Part shown: piece after piece, positions 24,171 through 32,495 of the stretch
Layout of the letters: the number at the start of each line of letters is the position of its first letter
Position numbering within the stretch: the first letter of the stretch is position 1
DNA from: Bosea sp. BIWAKO-01
GTDB lineage: Bacteria; Pseudomonadota; Alphaproteobacteria; Rhizobiales; Beijerinckiaceae
Assembly: GCF_001748145.1 (NCBI RefSeq)
Contig: NZ_BCQA01000001.1
Coordinates: 2,043,501-2,107,500 of the forward strand
Direction: 5' to 3'
Length of the DNA: 64,000 bases
Position numbers and translations under genes: made by a program
Notes under the pieces: model-generated
The model's database searches: none
What the model was told of the DNA's origin: nothing
Seen by the model: the letters and a program-made list of their open reading frames with translations, nothing else

Positions 24171-26075
24171 ATGCCCGTCGCCCCTCAGCTCGACGTCATC
24201 ACGATTGGCCGCTCCTCGGTCGATCTCTACGGCCAGCAAATCGGCGGCCGACTTGAAGACATGGGCAGTTTTCTCAAAGCGGTCGGAGGCTGCCCGACCA
24301 ATATCGCGATCGGCACCGCGCGCCTGGGCCTCAAATCGGCCGTGATCACCCGTGTCGGCGACGAGCAGATGGGCCGCTTCATCCGCGAACAACTGGAGCG
24401 CGAGGGCGTCGAGACGAGCGGCGTGATCACCGACCCCAAACGGCTGACCGCACTCGTCATCCTCGGCGTGCGCGATGAGAAGACCTTCCCGCTGATCTTC
24501 TACCGCACCGACTGCGCCGACGCCGCATTGCAGGAAAGCGAGATCGACGAGGCCTTCATTGCCTCTGCCAGGGCGATCGTGGTCACCGGCACGCATTTCG
24601 CCATTCCCAACGCCGCAGCGGCTCAGAAGAAGGCGATCGCGCTCGCCCGCAAGCATGGCCGCAAGGTCGTGTTCGATGTCGACTACCGGCCCAATCTCTG
24701 GGGACTTGCCGGGCACCAGGCCGGGGAGGAGCGCTATATCCGCTCCGAGACAGTGACGGAGCATCTCCAGGCGATCCTGCCCGATTGCGACCTGATCGTC
24801 GGCACCGAGGAGGAGCTCCACGCCGCCGGCGGCTCGGAGGATACGCTTCAGGCCATCCGCACGATTCGGTCCCTGAGCGCCGCGACCATCGTCTGCAAGC
24901 GCGGCCCGATGGGCTGCGTGGTCTTTCCCGGCGCTATCCCTGCCTCGCTCGAAGACGGGATCAAGGGACCTGGCTTCCCGGTCGAGGTCTATAACGTGCT
25001 CGGTGCCGGCGACGCCTTCATGTCCGGCTTCCTGCGTGGCTGGCTGCGCGACGAGCCGATCGCAACCTGCTGCGCCTTTGCCAATGCCTGCGGCGCCTTC
25101 GCGGTCTCGCGGCTGCTGTGCTCGCCGGAAAGCCCGACCTTCCCCGAGCTGCAATATTTCCTTGCTCATGGTTCGCCGCACCGGGCGTTGCGCCGGGACG
25201 CCGAGATCAACCATGTGCATTGGGCGACGACGCGCCTGCCGCAGCCCGCGGGCGTGATGGCGCTCGCCATCGATCATCGGGCCCAGCTTGAGGAGATGGC
25301 CGACGCGGCAGGCGTACCGCAGGAGCGGATCGCCCATTTCAAGACGCTTGCCGTGAAGGCGGCGGCCCGTGTCGCCGACGGACGCCCTGGCTTTGGCATG
25401 CTGGTCGACGGCATCCATGGCCGTGAAGCGCTGTTCCGGGCGGAGGATCACGGCTTCTGGATCGCCCGCCCCCTCGAACTCCCCGGCTCGCGCCCGCTCG
25501 CGCTGGAGACCGACACGACTGGGTCTCTCGGGGCCACCCTGGCCGAGTGGCCGGTCAGCCATGTCGCCAAATGCCTGTGTTTCTACCACCCGGATGATCC
25601 CGAGGCTCTCAGGAATGCGCAGGAGCAGGTGCTGAAGCGCGTCGCTCTCGCCTGTCGACAGGTCGGGCGGGAATTGCTCGTCGAGATCATTGCCTCGAAG
25701 CACGGGCCGGTTGCGGATGACACGGTCGCGCGGGTGATGACGCGACTCTACGCCATCGGTATCAGGCCGGACTGGTGGAAGCTCGAGGGCCAGCCCTCCC
25801 CGGCCGCATGGAGCGAGATCGATGCGGTCATCGCCGGCCATGACCCCTATTGCCGCGGCGTGTTGCTGCTCGGCCTCGATGCGCCGGAAGAGACGGTCGC
25901 GCAGGCCTTCCGCGCAGCGCAGGGCTCGGCGTCGGTCAAGGGCTTCGCCGTCGGCCGCACGATTTTCGGGGAAGCGGCGCGTGGCTGGCTTGCCGGCAGC
26001 CTCGATGACGAGGCTGCGACCGCGATAATGGCAGAACGCTTCGCCCGGCTGGTCGCAGCCTGGCAGGAACGCTGA
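24171..26075 (+). CDS. iolC: IolC, 5-dehydro-2-deoxygluconokinase fused to DUF2090
   Basis: 634 residues from ATG 24171. The N-terminal ~330 residues are a PfkB kinase: VDLYGQQIGGRLEDMGSF, GGCPTNIAIGTARLGL, and the active-site GAGDAFMSGFLRG. The C-terminal ~300 residues are a DUF2090 domain (LAIDHRAQLEEMAD, GMLVDGIHGREALF, VKGFAVGRTIFGEAARGWLAG) that resembles a class I aldolase and may split the phosphorylated product, the IolJ step. This fusion is common in Proteobacteria. It follows iolR by 19 bases. Confidence 0.92.
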   Translation: MPVAPQLDVITIGRSSVDLYGQQIGGRLEDMGSFLKAVGGCPTNIAIGTARLGLKSAVITRVGDEQMGRFIREQLEREGVETSGVITDPKRLTALVILGVRDEKTFPLIFYRTDCADAALQESEIDEAFIASARAIVVTGTHFAIPNAAAAQKKAIALARKHGRKVVFDVDYRPNLWGLAGHQAGEERYIRSETVTEHLQAILPDCDLIVGTEEELHAAGGSEDTLQAIRTIRSLSAATIVCKRGPMGCVVFPGAIPASLEDGIKGPGFPVEVYNVLGAGDAFMSGFLRGWLRDEPIATCCAFANACGAFAVSRLLCSPESPTFPELQYFLAHGSPHRALRRDAEINHVHWATTRLPQPAGVMALAIDHRAQLEEMADAAGVPQERIAHFKTLAVKAAARVADGRPGFGMLVDGIHGREALFRAEDHGFWIARPLELPGSRPLALETDTTGSLGATLAEWPVSHVAKCLCFYHPDDPEALRNAQEQVLKRVALACRQVGRELLVEIIASKHGPVADDTVARVMTRLYAIGIRPDWWKLEGQPSPAAWSEIDAVIAGHDPYCRGVLLLGLDAPEETVAQAFRAAQGSASVKGFAVGRTIFGEAARGWLAGSLDDEAATAIMAERFARLVAAWQER

Positions 26076-26085
26076 GGAACTCCCA

Positions 26086-27924
26086 ATGGGTACGATCCGC
26101 CTCACCATGGCGCAGGCGCTGACACGCGCCATGCAGGCACAGAAGACGGTGATCGACGGCAAGACCGTGCCGATCTTCGCGGGCGTCTGGGCCATCTTCG
26201 GGCACGGCAATGTCGCCGGGCTCGGAGAGGCGTTGCATGCCGCTTGCGACACGTTGCCGACCTATCGCGCCCATAACGAGCAGGCCATGGCGCATGCTGC
26301 GATCGCCTTCGCCAAGGCATCGCGCCGGCGCCAGATGATGGCGGTGACGAGCTCGATCGGCCCCGGCGCCACCAACATGGTCACGGCTGCCGCCGTCGCG
26401 CATGTCAACCGCCTGCCGCTGTTGCTGCTGCCGGGCGATATCTTCGCCGGGCGCCTGCCCGACCCGGTGCTGCAGCAGATCGAGGATTTCGGCGACGGCA
26501 CGGTCTCCGCCAATGACTGCTTTCGTCCGGTCTCGCGCTATTTCGACCGGCTGACACGGCCGGAGCAGCTGATGCCGGCCTTCGAGCGGGCCATGACCGT
26601 CCTGACCGATCCGGCCGAATGCGGGCCAGTGACGCTGGCGCTCTGCCAGGACGTGCAGGCCGAAGCCTATGACTATCCCGAGAGCTTCTTTGCCGAGCGG
26701 CTCTGGACGCCACGCCGCCCACGCCCGGACGAGCAGGAGCTGACCGAGGCGGTCAGACTGCTCAAGGCGGCGAAGAAGCCACTCGTCATTGCCGGCGGCG
26801 GCGTACTTTATAGCGGGGCCGAAGCCGCGCTCGCCGAATTCTGCGAGGCGCACGGCATTCCCGCCGCCGAGACGCAGGCCGGCAAGAGCAGCCTCGGCGC
26901 AACCCACAGGTTCAATCTCGGCGCCATCGGCGTCACCGGCACGGCCGCCGCCAATGCGCTGGCACGCGAGGCCGATCTGGTCCTGGCCGTCGGCACGCGG
27001 CTGCAGGATTTCACCACCGGCTCCTGGGCACTCTTCGCCAACCCGGCCTGCCGGATCGTCGGGCTGAACACGCAGGCCTTCGATGCCGGCAAGCACCGCG
27101 CGCTTCCGCTGGTCTGCGATGCCCTGGCCGGCCTTTCCGAGCTGGCTACGGCACTGGCGGGACATCGCGCGCCGGCGGAATGGACGGAGCGGGCGGAATC
27201 CGAGGGCAAGACCTGGCTTGGCCTCGCCGCGCGCTATACCGATCCCGGCAACCAGCCCCTGCCGAGCGATGCGCAGGTGATCGGCGCCGTGCAGCGCTGG
27301 AGCGAGCCGTCCGATGTCGTGCTCTGCGCCGCCGGCGGACTGCCCGGCGAGTTGCACAAGCTCTGGCAGGCCGGCGCGCCCGGCGGCTACCACATGGAAT
27401 ACGGCTATTCCTGCATGGGCTACGAAATCGCCGGCGGACTCGGCGTCAAGATGGCCGATCCGAGCCGCGAGGTCGTCGTCATGGTCGGCGACGGCTCCTA
27501 TCTGATGATGAACTCCGAGATCGCGACTTCGGTGATGCTCGGCCTGAAGCTGACGATCGTCCTGCTCGATAATCGCGGCTACGGCTGCATCAACCGGCTG
27601 CAGAATGCGACGGGCGGCGCCTCCTTCAACAACCTGCTGCGCGACACCCGCCACGAGACGCTGCCCGCAATCGATTTTGCCGCCCATGCCGCTTCGCTCG
27701 GTGCCATCGCCACGAAGGCCGGCAGCCTCGTCGAACTGGACGAAGCGCTGCGTGCCGCCCGCGCGCATGCGCGCACCACCGTCGTGGTGATCGATACCGA
27801 CCCGCTCGCCTCGACCGATGCCGGCGGCCACTGGTGGGATGTCGCGGTGCCGGCAACCTCCGCGCGCGCCGAAGTCCGGCAGGCGCGTGAGCGTTATGAG
27901 ACTGCGTTGAAGTCACGCCCCTGA
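26086..27924 (+). CDS. iolD: IolD, 3D-trihydroxycyclohexane-1,2-dione hydrolase
   Basis: 612 residues of the thiamine diphosphate family. The cofactor Glu is in YRAHNEQAMAHAA, SSIGPGATNMVTAAA marks the N-terminal domain, and VGDGSYLMMNSEIATS then LLDNRGYGCINRLQ form the ThDP/Mg motif. It opens the inosose ring to 5-deoxy-glucuronate. Starts 10 bases after iolC. Confidence 0.95.
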   Translation: MGTIRLTMAQALTRAMQAQKTVIDGKTVPIFAGVWAIFGHGNVAGLGEALHAACDTLPTYRAHNEQAMAHAAIAFAKASRRRQMMAVTSSIGPGATNMVTAAAVAHVNRLPLLLLPGDIFAGRLPDPVLQQIEDFGDGTVSANDCFRPVSRYFDRLTRPEQLMPAFERAMTVLTDPAECGPVTLALCQDVQAEAYDYPESFFAERLWTPRRPRPDEQELTEAVRLLKAAKKPLVIAGGGVLYSGAEAALAEFCEAHGIPAAETQAGKSSLGATHRFNLGAIGVTGTAAANALAREADLVLAVGTRLQDFTTGSWALFANPACRIVGLNTQAFDAGKHRALPLVCDALAGLSELATALAGHRAPAEWTERAESEGKTWLGLAARYTDPGNQPLPSDAQVIGAVQRWSEPSDVVLCAAGGLPGELHKLWQAGAPGGYHMEYGYSCMGYEIAGGLGVKMADPSREVVVMVGDGSYLMMNSEIATSVMLGLKLTIVLLDNRGYGCINRLQNATGGASFNNLLRDTRHETLPAIDFAAHAASLGAIATKAGSLVELDEALRAARAHARTTVVVIDTDPLASTDAGGHWWDVAVPATSARAEVRQARERYETALKSRP

Positions 27925-27943
27925 TCCCGAAGGACACTTATCC

Positions 27944-28843
27944 ATGCCCATCCGCATTGGTGCCAACCCGATTGGCTGGTCGAATGACGATCTCCAGGAG
28001 ATCGGCGGCGCGACATCGCTCGAAACCTGCCTCGCCGAGGCGCGTGAGGCCGGCTTCACCGGCATGGAGCTTGGTCACAAGTTCCCACGGCAGCCGGCAG
28101 CGCTGAAGGCGGCTCTCGCCCCCTTCGGCATGGACTGCATCTCGGGCTGGTATTCAGCTGAACTGCTCCAGCGCGACGCCGACGAGGAGATGCGCCATCT
28201 GCGGCCGCATCTCGATCTGCTCAAGGCCATGGGCTCGACCGTGCTGGTCTTCGCCGAGACCTCGAATGCGATCCATGGCGACCGCTCGAAGCCGCTCTCG
28301 CAGCGCCCCGTGATGAGCGCGCAGGACTGGGCCGAGTTCGGCCACCGGATCACGCAGGTTGCCGAGCGCACGCTGAGCGAAGGCGTCCGGCTGGTCTATC
28401 ATCACCACATGGGCACAATCGTGCAAAGCGAAGCCGATATCGACGCCTTCATGGCGGCGACGGGCCCCGCCGTGCATCTCCTGCTCGACACCGGCCATGC
28501 CACCTGGGGTGGCTCGGACCCAGCTGCGCTCGCCGCGCGCTATCGCGGGCGGATCAGCCATGTCCACGCCAAGGACGTGCGCCCGCATGTCATGACGCAG
28601 GCAGCGGCGGAAGGCTGGAGCTTCCTTGATGCCGTGCTCGGCAAGGGCAGCGATCTCGGCATCTATACCGTGCCGGGCGACGGGATGGTCGATTATCCCG
28701 CGGTGTTCCGCGCATTGCCGGGCTATTCCGGCTGGGTCGTGGTCGAAGCCGAGCAGGATCCGGAAAAGGCCCATCCGCTGACCTATGCCAAGAAGGGCGT
28801 CGCCCATCTCAAGCACAGCCTGAAGGAGGCCGGGCTCGTCTGA
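27944..28843 (+). CDS. iolE: IolE, inosose dehydratase
   Basis: 299 residues, xylose-isomerase-like TIM barrel. Characteristic segments are GANPIGWSNDDLQEIGG, GFTGMELGHKFPR, VYHHHMGTIVQSEADID, LLLDTGHATWGGSDP and ISHVHAKDVRP. It removes water from 2-keto-myo-inositol. 19 bases separate it from iolD. Confidence 0.95.
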   Translation: MPIRIGANPIGWSNDDLQEIGGATSLETCLAEAREAGFTGMELGHKFPRQPAALKAALAPFGMDCISGWYSAELLQRDADEEMRHLRPHLDLLKAMGSTVLVFAETSNAIHGDRSKPLSQRPVMSAQDWAEFGHRITQVAERTLSEGVRLVYHHHMGTIVQSEADIDAFMAATGPAVHLLLDTGHATWGGSDPAALAARYRGRISHVHAKDVRPHVMTQAAAEGWSFLDAVLGKGSDLGIYTVPGDGMVDYPAVFRALPGYSGWVVVEAEQDPEKAHPLTYAKKGVAHLKHSLKEAGLV

Positions 28844-28857
28844 GGCCCGGATGCGCC

Positions 28858-29658
28858 ATGTCGAAGCTGCTCGTAAAACCATCCGCCCCAGATCAGGACG
28901 GCCGCATCCACAACGTCACCCCGGAATCGGCCGGCTGGGGCCATGTCGGCTTCGAAGTCTACCGGCTCGCGGACGGCCAGGTGCTTGAACGGGATACCGG
29001 AGACCGGGAGGTTTGCGTCGTCCTGCTGTCGGGGAAGGCCGCAGCCATGGCCGGGGGCGCCGATTTCGGCGTCATTGGCGGTCGGTCCTCCCCGTTCGAA
29101 CCCGACCCCTGGTCGCTCTATGTACCGGCCGGATTGCGCCTAGCCGTGACGGCACAGGGCCCCTGCGAGCTGGCGATCTGCTCGGCGCCGGGAAAGCCGG
29201 GTTCAAAACCCAGGGTGATCGCGCCAGCGGATGTCGGCTGCATGACGCGCGGCAGCGGTACGAACACCCGCCATGTCCGCAATATCCTGCCCGAGACCGA
29301 GCCCGCCGAAGGGCTGCTCGTCGTCGAGGTGATCACCCCGTCAGGCAATTGGTCGAGCTATCCACCGCACAAGCACGACCAGGACAGGCTGCCGCAGGAA
29401 TCGCTGCTTGAGGAGACCTATTACCACCGGCTCTCGCCGCCCCAGGGCTTTGCGCTGCAGCGCGTCTATACCGATGACCGTTCGCTCGATGAGACGCTGT
29501 GCGCCGAGGATGGCGATGTCGTGCTGGTGCCAAGGGGCTATCATCCGGTCGCGGCACCGCACGGCTATGAGCTCTATTATCTCAACGTGATGGCGGGTCC
29601 GAAGCGGGTTTGGAAATTCGCCAACGATCCTGCCCATGAGTGGATCGTCAAGCCCTGA
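28858..29658 (+). CDS. iolB: IolB, 5-deoxy-glucuronate isomerase
   Basis: 266 residues, double cupin. Metal-site segments are seen in WSSYPPHKHDQDRLPQESLLEE and GDVVLVPRGYHPVAAPHGYELYYLN. It converts 5-deoxy-glucuronate to the substrate of IolC. It ends the iolRCDEB row; no iolA (methylmalonate-semialdehyde dehydrogenase) follows. Confidence 0.95.
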   Translation: MSKLLVKPSAPDQDGRIHNVTPESAGWGHVGFEVYRLADGQVLERDTGDREVCVVLLSGKAAAMAGGADFGVIGGRSSPFEPDPWSLYVPAGLRLAVTAQGPCELAICSAPGKPGSKPRVIAPADVGCMTRGSGTNTRHVRNILPETEPAEGLLVVEVITPSGNWSSYPPHKHDQDRLPQESLLEETYYHRLSPPQGFALQRVYTDDRSLDETLCAEDGDVVLVPRGYHPVAAPHGYELYYLNVMAGPKRVWKFANDPAHEWIVKP

Positions 29659-29716
29659 ACGGTCAGGCGCGGCGGGTCGCGCGAATGCAATCCGCCGCTT
29701 TGCGATGCCCCGGCGC

Positions 29717-29941
29717 TCAGCGGCGTTTCCGGATTTCCCGCAAGCGTTCGATATCGGCGCAGAGACGCTCGACGGTCTCCGGGGGATATCCGCGCAGCAC
29801 CCGGCCCCGTTCCAGCGAAGGCAGCCACAGCAGATAATCGACGTCCCGCTCGTGGCACCATTCCGGCGACGAAATCGAGACCATCTGCCCGGCCAGTTCA
29901 GACCAGATCATGCGTTCGCCGCTGCCGTTATCCTTGGTCAT
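29717..29941 (-). CDS. Hypothetical 74-aa protein
   Basis: Starts MTKDNGSGERMIWSELAGQM and continues VSISSPEWCHERDVDYLLWLP; ends LCADIERLREIRKRR. It is soluble and acidic-basic mixed, with a helical C-terminus. No family recognised. It is convergent with iolB, 59 bases past its stop. The AGCGGGGGGGCTGGGT upstream is a weak ribosome site, so the gene is plausible but not certain. Confidence 0.45.
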   Translation of the reverse strand: MTKDNGSGERMIWSELAGQMVSISSPEWCHERDVDYLLWLPSLERGRVLRGYPPETVERLCADIERLREIRKRR

Positions 29942-30445
29942 ACCCAGCCCCCCCGCTGGAGATTCAGAACAGCGTTACCTGATACTTGTTCCAATCACCT
30001 AGTATTTTGGCCAATCCAATTCTTGCGTTACTCCTCCCTCAGAGAGCAGGGCATGATATTTCTCAGAAATACTTGAGATTCCGAAACCCTGAATTCCGCG
30101 ACCGGCCCCGCCGGCAATCACAGATCCGCCGCCAGTCGGGACCTTTCCAAAATATGCGATCCAAAGACCCAGAGACCGATCGTTACAGTACAGATAAATC
30201 ATAACATCCGTAAAATACCAGAGGATCATCTGACTGGATCGCTGAAGAAGGCTGCGGGTCTCGTTTCAGATACTCCAATCCTTCAGCGGAATCTGCGAAC
30301 CAACACGACTTGCATTCGCCTGAGAGGATCGTCGCGCGCCGCTGGCGACATTACGCCATGGTCGGCATGACCCTTGGCCAGGTCAGCATCTCCCTTGCGT
30401 AACAATCTCGTGAGGATGGCCGTCACCGGGCGATCGCGTGCGCCC
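29942..30445. other. AT-richer gap with a possible gene fragment
   Basis: About 500 bases clearly richer in A/T than the surroundings. A minus-strand frame at 29999-30229 reads DRSLGLWIAYFGKVPTGGGS and ends TQELDWPKY, with AT-rich codons; it may be the tail of a decayed or foreign gene. A 13-base dyad ATTTCTCAGAAAT lies at 30058-30070. No convincing complete gene was found. Confidence 0.35.
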
Positions 30446-30477
30446 TTGCGTCCCGCGTCACGCTGAAATATCCTCAC
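30410..30477. promoter_or_regulatory. Putative tetR promoter with inverted repeat
   Basis: TTGCGT (30446) and TATCCT (30469) with a 17-base spacer form a promoter for the TetR gene at 30507. GTGAGGAT (30410-30417) and ATCCTCAC (30470-30477) are exact inverted repeats, the second over the -10, so a dimer bound there could block transcription. The 52-base spacing is long for a single dimer. Confidence 0.35.
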
Positions 30478-30506
30478 TTGTAGATTTTATAACAATCATC
30501 CGAGCA

Positions 30507-31175
30507 ATGCCCCGATCCGATCGATCCACTTCCCCCAGTCCAGCTCCGCGCCCTCGCGGTCGGCGACTCAAGGACCAGATGTCGGGCCGCGAGGCTTTGC
30601 TTCTCGCTGCGACCAGCGCCTTTGCGCGTCATGGCTATGACAGCGTCGATCTGCGCAGCCTGGCCGCTGCCGCCAAGGTCGACCCCGGGCTGGTGCGTGT
30701 GCATTTTGGCGGCAAGGAGGGGCTCTGGCTCGCGAGCATCGACCACGTCGCCTCGTATACGGCGCAGCTGCACGCCGAGATCCGACGCCTGACGGCCGAG
30801 ACACGCCCGCTCCGGGACCGAGTGACCGATGCCATCCGTCTGACGGTGCTCTTCCATTTCAGCCACCCGGAACTCGGCCTCTTCATCGCGCAGCAGGCGA
30901 GGGAGAGCGGGGCGCGACTGGCCGCACTGAAGGAACTCCTGCTTCGTCCCGCGCTCGATGCCTTCATACCGCTTCTCGATCAGGCGGTTCGCGAAGGTGT
31001 CACGCATGCGAGCGACCCCTTCATCGCCTTCTCGATTCTGGCCGGCGCATTCTTCTGGCCCTCGACCGCGCCGGACCTCGTTCAATCCCTGTCCGCGAGC
31101 CCCATGGATCGCGGCCAGTTTCAGGAGCATTTCCTTGAGAATCTCATCGCCGTATTCCTGTCCAAGCCCAACTAG
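30507..31175 (+). CDS. TetR/AcrR-family regulator
   Basis: 222 residues from ATG 30507 (MPRSDRSTSPS); longer frames upstream lack a start signal. N-terminal helix-turn-helix in FARHGYDSVDLRSLAAAAKV and GLVRVHFGGKEGLW; the C-terminal ligand domain ends with FFWPSTAPDLVQSL. It lies directly upstream of an RND pump on the same strand, the usual place for its repressor. Confidence 0.85.
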   Translation: MPRSDRSTSPSPAPRPRGRRLKDQMSGREALLLAATSAFARHGYDSVDLRSLAAAAKVDPGLVRVHFGGKEGLWLASIDHVASYTAQLHAEIRRLTAETRPLRDRVTDAIRLTVLFHFSHPELGLFIAQQARESGARLAALKELLLRPALDAFIPLLDQAVREGVTHASDPFIAFSILAGAFFWPSTAPDLVQSLSASPMDRGQFQEHFLENLIAVFLSKPN

Positions 31176-31337
31176 AGGGAGGACACCCCTGCCTCATGCC
31201 CCCGCAAGAACGAAGAAGGCTGCCCGCGCTTCCGGCGGGCAATGCTCGTGGTTGGATACGGCCCTTGCTCATGGAAGACTGCGCGATGCCCCGCCGGCGA
31301 GCGCGCCGCGACCGGCACCATTGGAAGGATGCGACGG

Positions 31338-32495
31338 ATGACCACCTACACGCCGCGGCGCCGTTTCGCGCTCTTCAGCCTTGCCTTCATCTGGCCGCTG
31401 CTTGGCGCAGCAACCCTGGCCCAGGCGCAGGGGGCCGCGCCCCCGCCTCAGGTGACCGTGGTCGAGGTCAAGGCCGGCAAGGTGCCGCTCACATTCGAAT
31501 ATGCCGCACGCGTCGAGGCCTCTCGGGAGGTTCAGGTCCGGGCCCAGGTTGGCGGGATTCTGCTGAAGCGGAACTTCGTCGAGGGCGCCGAGGTCAAGGC
31601 CGGTGACATTCTCTTCGAAATCGATCCGAGGCGCTACGAGGCGGACGTTGCCAAGGCCAAGGCACAGCTCCAGCAGGCGGAGGCCCAGCTCGCCCAGGCG
31701 ACGCGCGATGCCGAGCGCTATACGCGGCTGGCCCAGAGCGGCTCGGGCACGGAAAAGGCACGCGATGACGCCCTCTCCGCCAAGGAACTCGCAACGGCTT
31801 CGGTCGCCGTCGCTCACGCCGACCTGAACGTCGCGGAACTCAATCTCGGCTACACCAATGTCAGGGCGCCGATCAGTGGGGTCACGAGCCGCGAGGAGTT
31901 GCCCGAGGGCAGCCTGATCGGCACCACGGGCGACAGCAGCCTGCTTACCAAGATCACCCAGCTCGACCCTGTCTATGTCATCTTCAACTCCAGCGAGAGC
32001 GAAGTGGCCGAGGTCAGGGCCCTGCTCGAGGCTCAGGGCATCTGGGAACGTGCCGGCGAGGTCCTCTCGGTCAAGCTCACCTACGGCGATGGCCGCGTCT
32101 ATGCGCAGCCAGGCGTCATCGATTTCGCCTCCTCCGGCCTTGATCCGGAAACCGGGACGCTGCGGCTGCGTGCCGTTGTCCCCAATCCCGAGCATCGCCT
32201 GCTGCCCGGCCAGTTCCTGCGTGCGATCGTGATGGGTGTCGTGCTCAACGACGCCATCGTCGTTCCGCAGGCAGCCGTCTCGCAGGGACCGCGCGGACAG
32301 TTCGTCTACACGGTCGACAGCCAGGGGAAGGCCGAAGCCCGCCCCGTCGTACTCGGACGTCAGGTCGCCGACGGCTGGATCGTCACGTCGGGCCTCAAGG
32401 CCGGCGACAAGCTGATCACGGAGGGGATCATCAAGGTTCGCCCCGGCGCTCCGGTCTCGATCGCTGCTGCGGCGCCCGGAGCTGCCAAGCCATGA
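31338..32495 (+). CDS. RND efflux periplasmic adaptor (AcrA/MexA type)
   Basis: 385 residues from ATG 31338, with GGAAGG 9 bases upstream. Signal peptide to AQAQG, with no lipobox Cys, unlike AcrA. Domain order: barrel-sandwich hybrid ([20 protein letters not shown]), alpha hairpin (residues ~100-160, [20 protein letters not shown]), second half-lipoyl ([17 protein letters not shown]) and beta-barrel ([20 protein letters not shown]). It bridges the inner-membrane pump to an outer-membrane channel, which is not encoded here. Its stop overlaps the pump start. Confidence 0.92.
   Translation: MTTYTPRRRFALFSLAFIWPLLGAATLAQAQGAAPPPQVTVVEVKAGKVPLTFEYAARVEASREVQVRAQVGGILLKRNFVEGAEVKAGDILFEIDPRRYEADVAKAKAQLQQAEAQLAQATRDAERYTRLAQSGSGTEKARDDALSAKELATASVAVAHADLNVAELNLGYTNVRAPISGVTSREELPEGSLIGTTGDSSLLTKITQLDPVYVIFNSSESEVAEVRALLEAQGIWERAGEVLSVKLTYGDGRVYAQPGVIDFASSGLDPETGTLRLRAVVPNPEHRLLPGQFLRAIVMGVVLNDAIVVPQAAVSQGPRGQFVYTVDSQGKAEARPVVLGRQVADGWIVTSGLKAGDKLITEGIIKVRPGAPVSIAAAAPGAAKP

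Noticed and set aside
24102..26252. Minus-strand frame of 716 codons opposite iolC
   Set aside because: Antisense shadow of a clear PfkB-DUF2090 gene.
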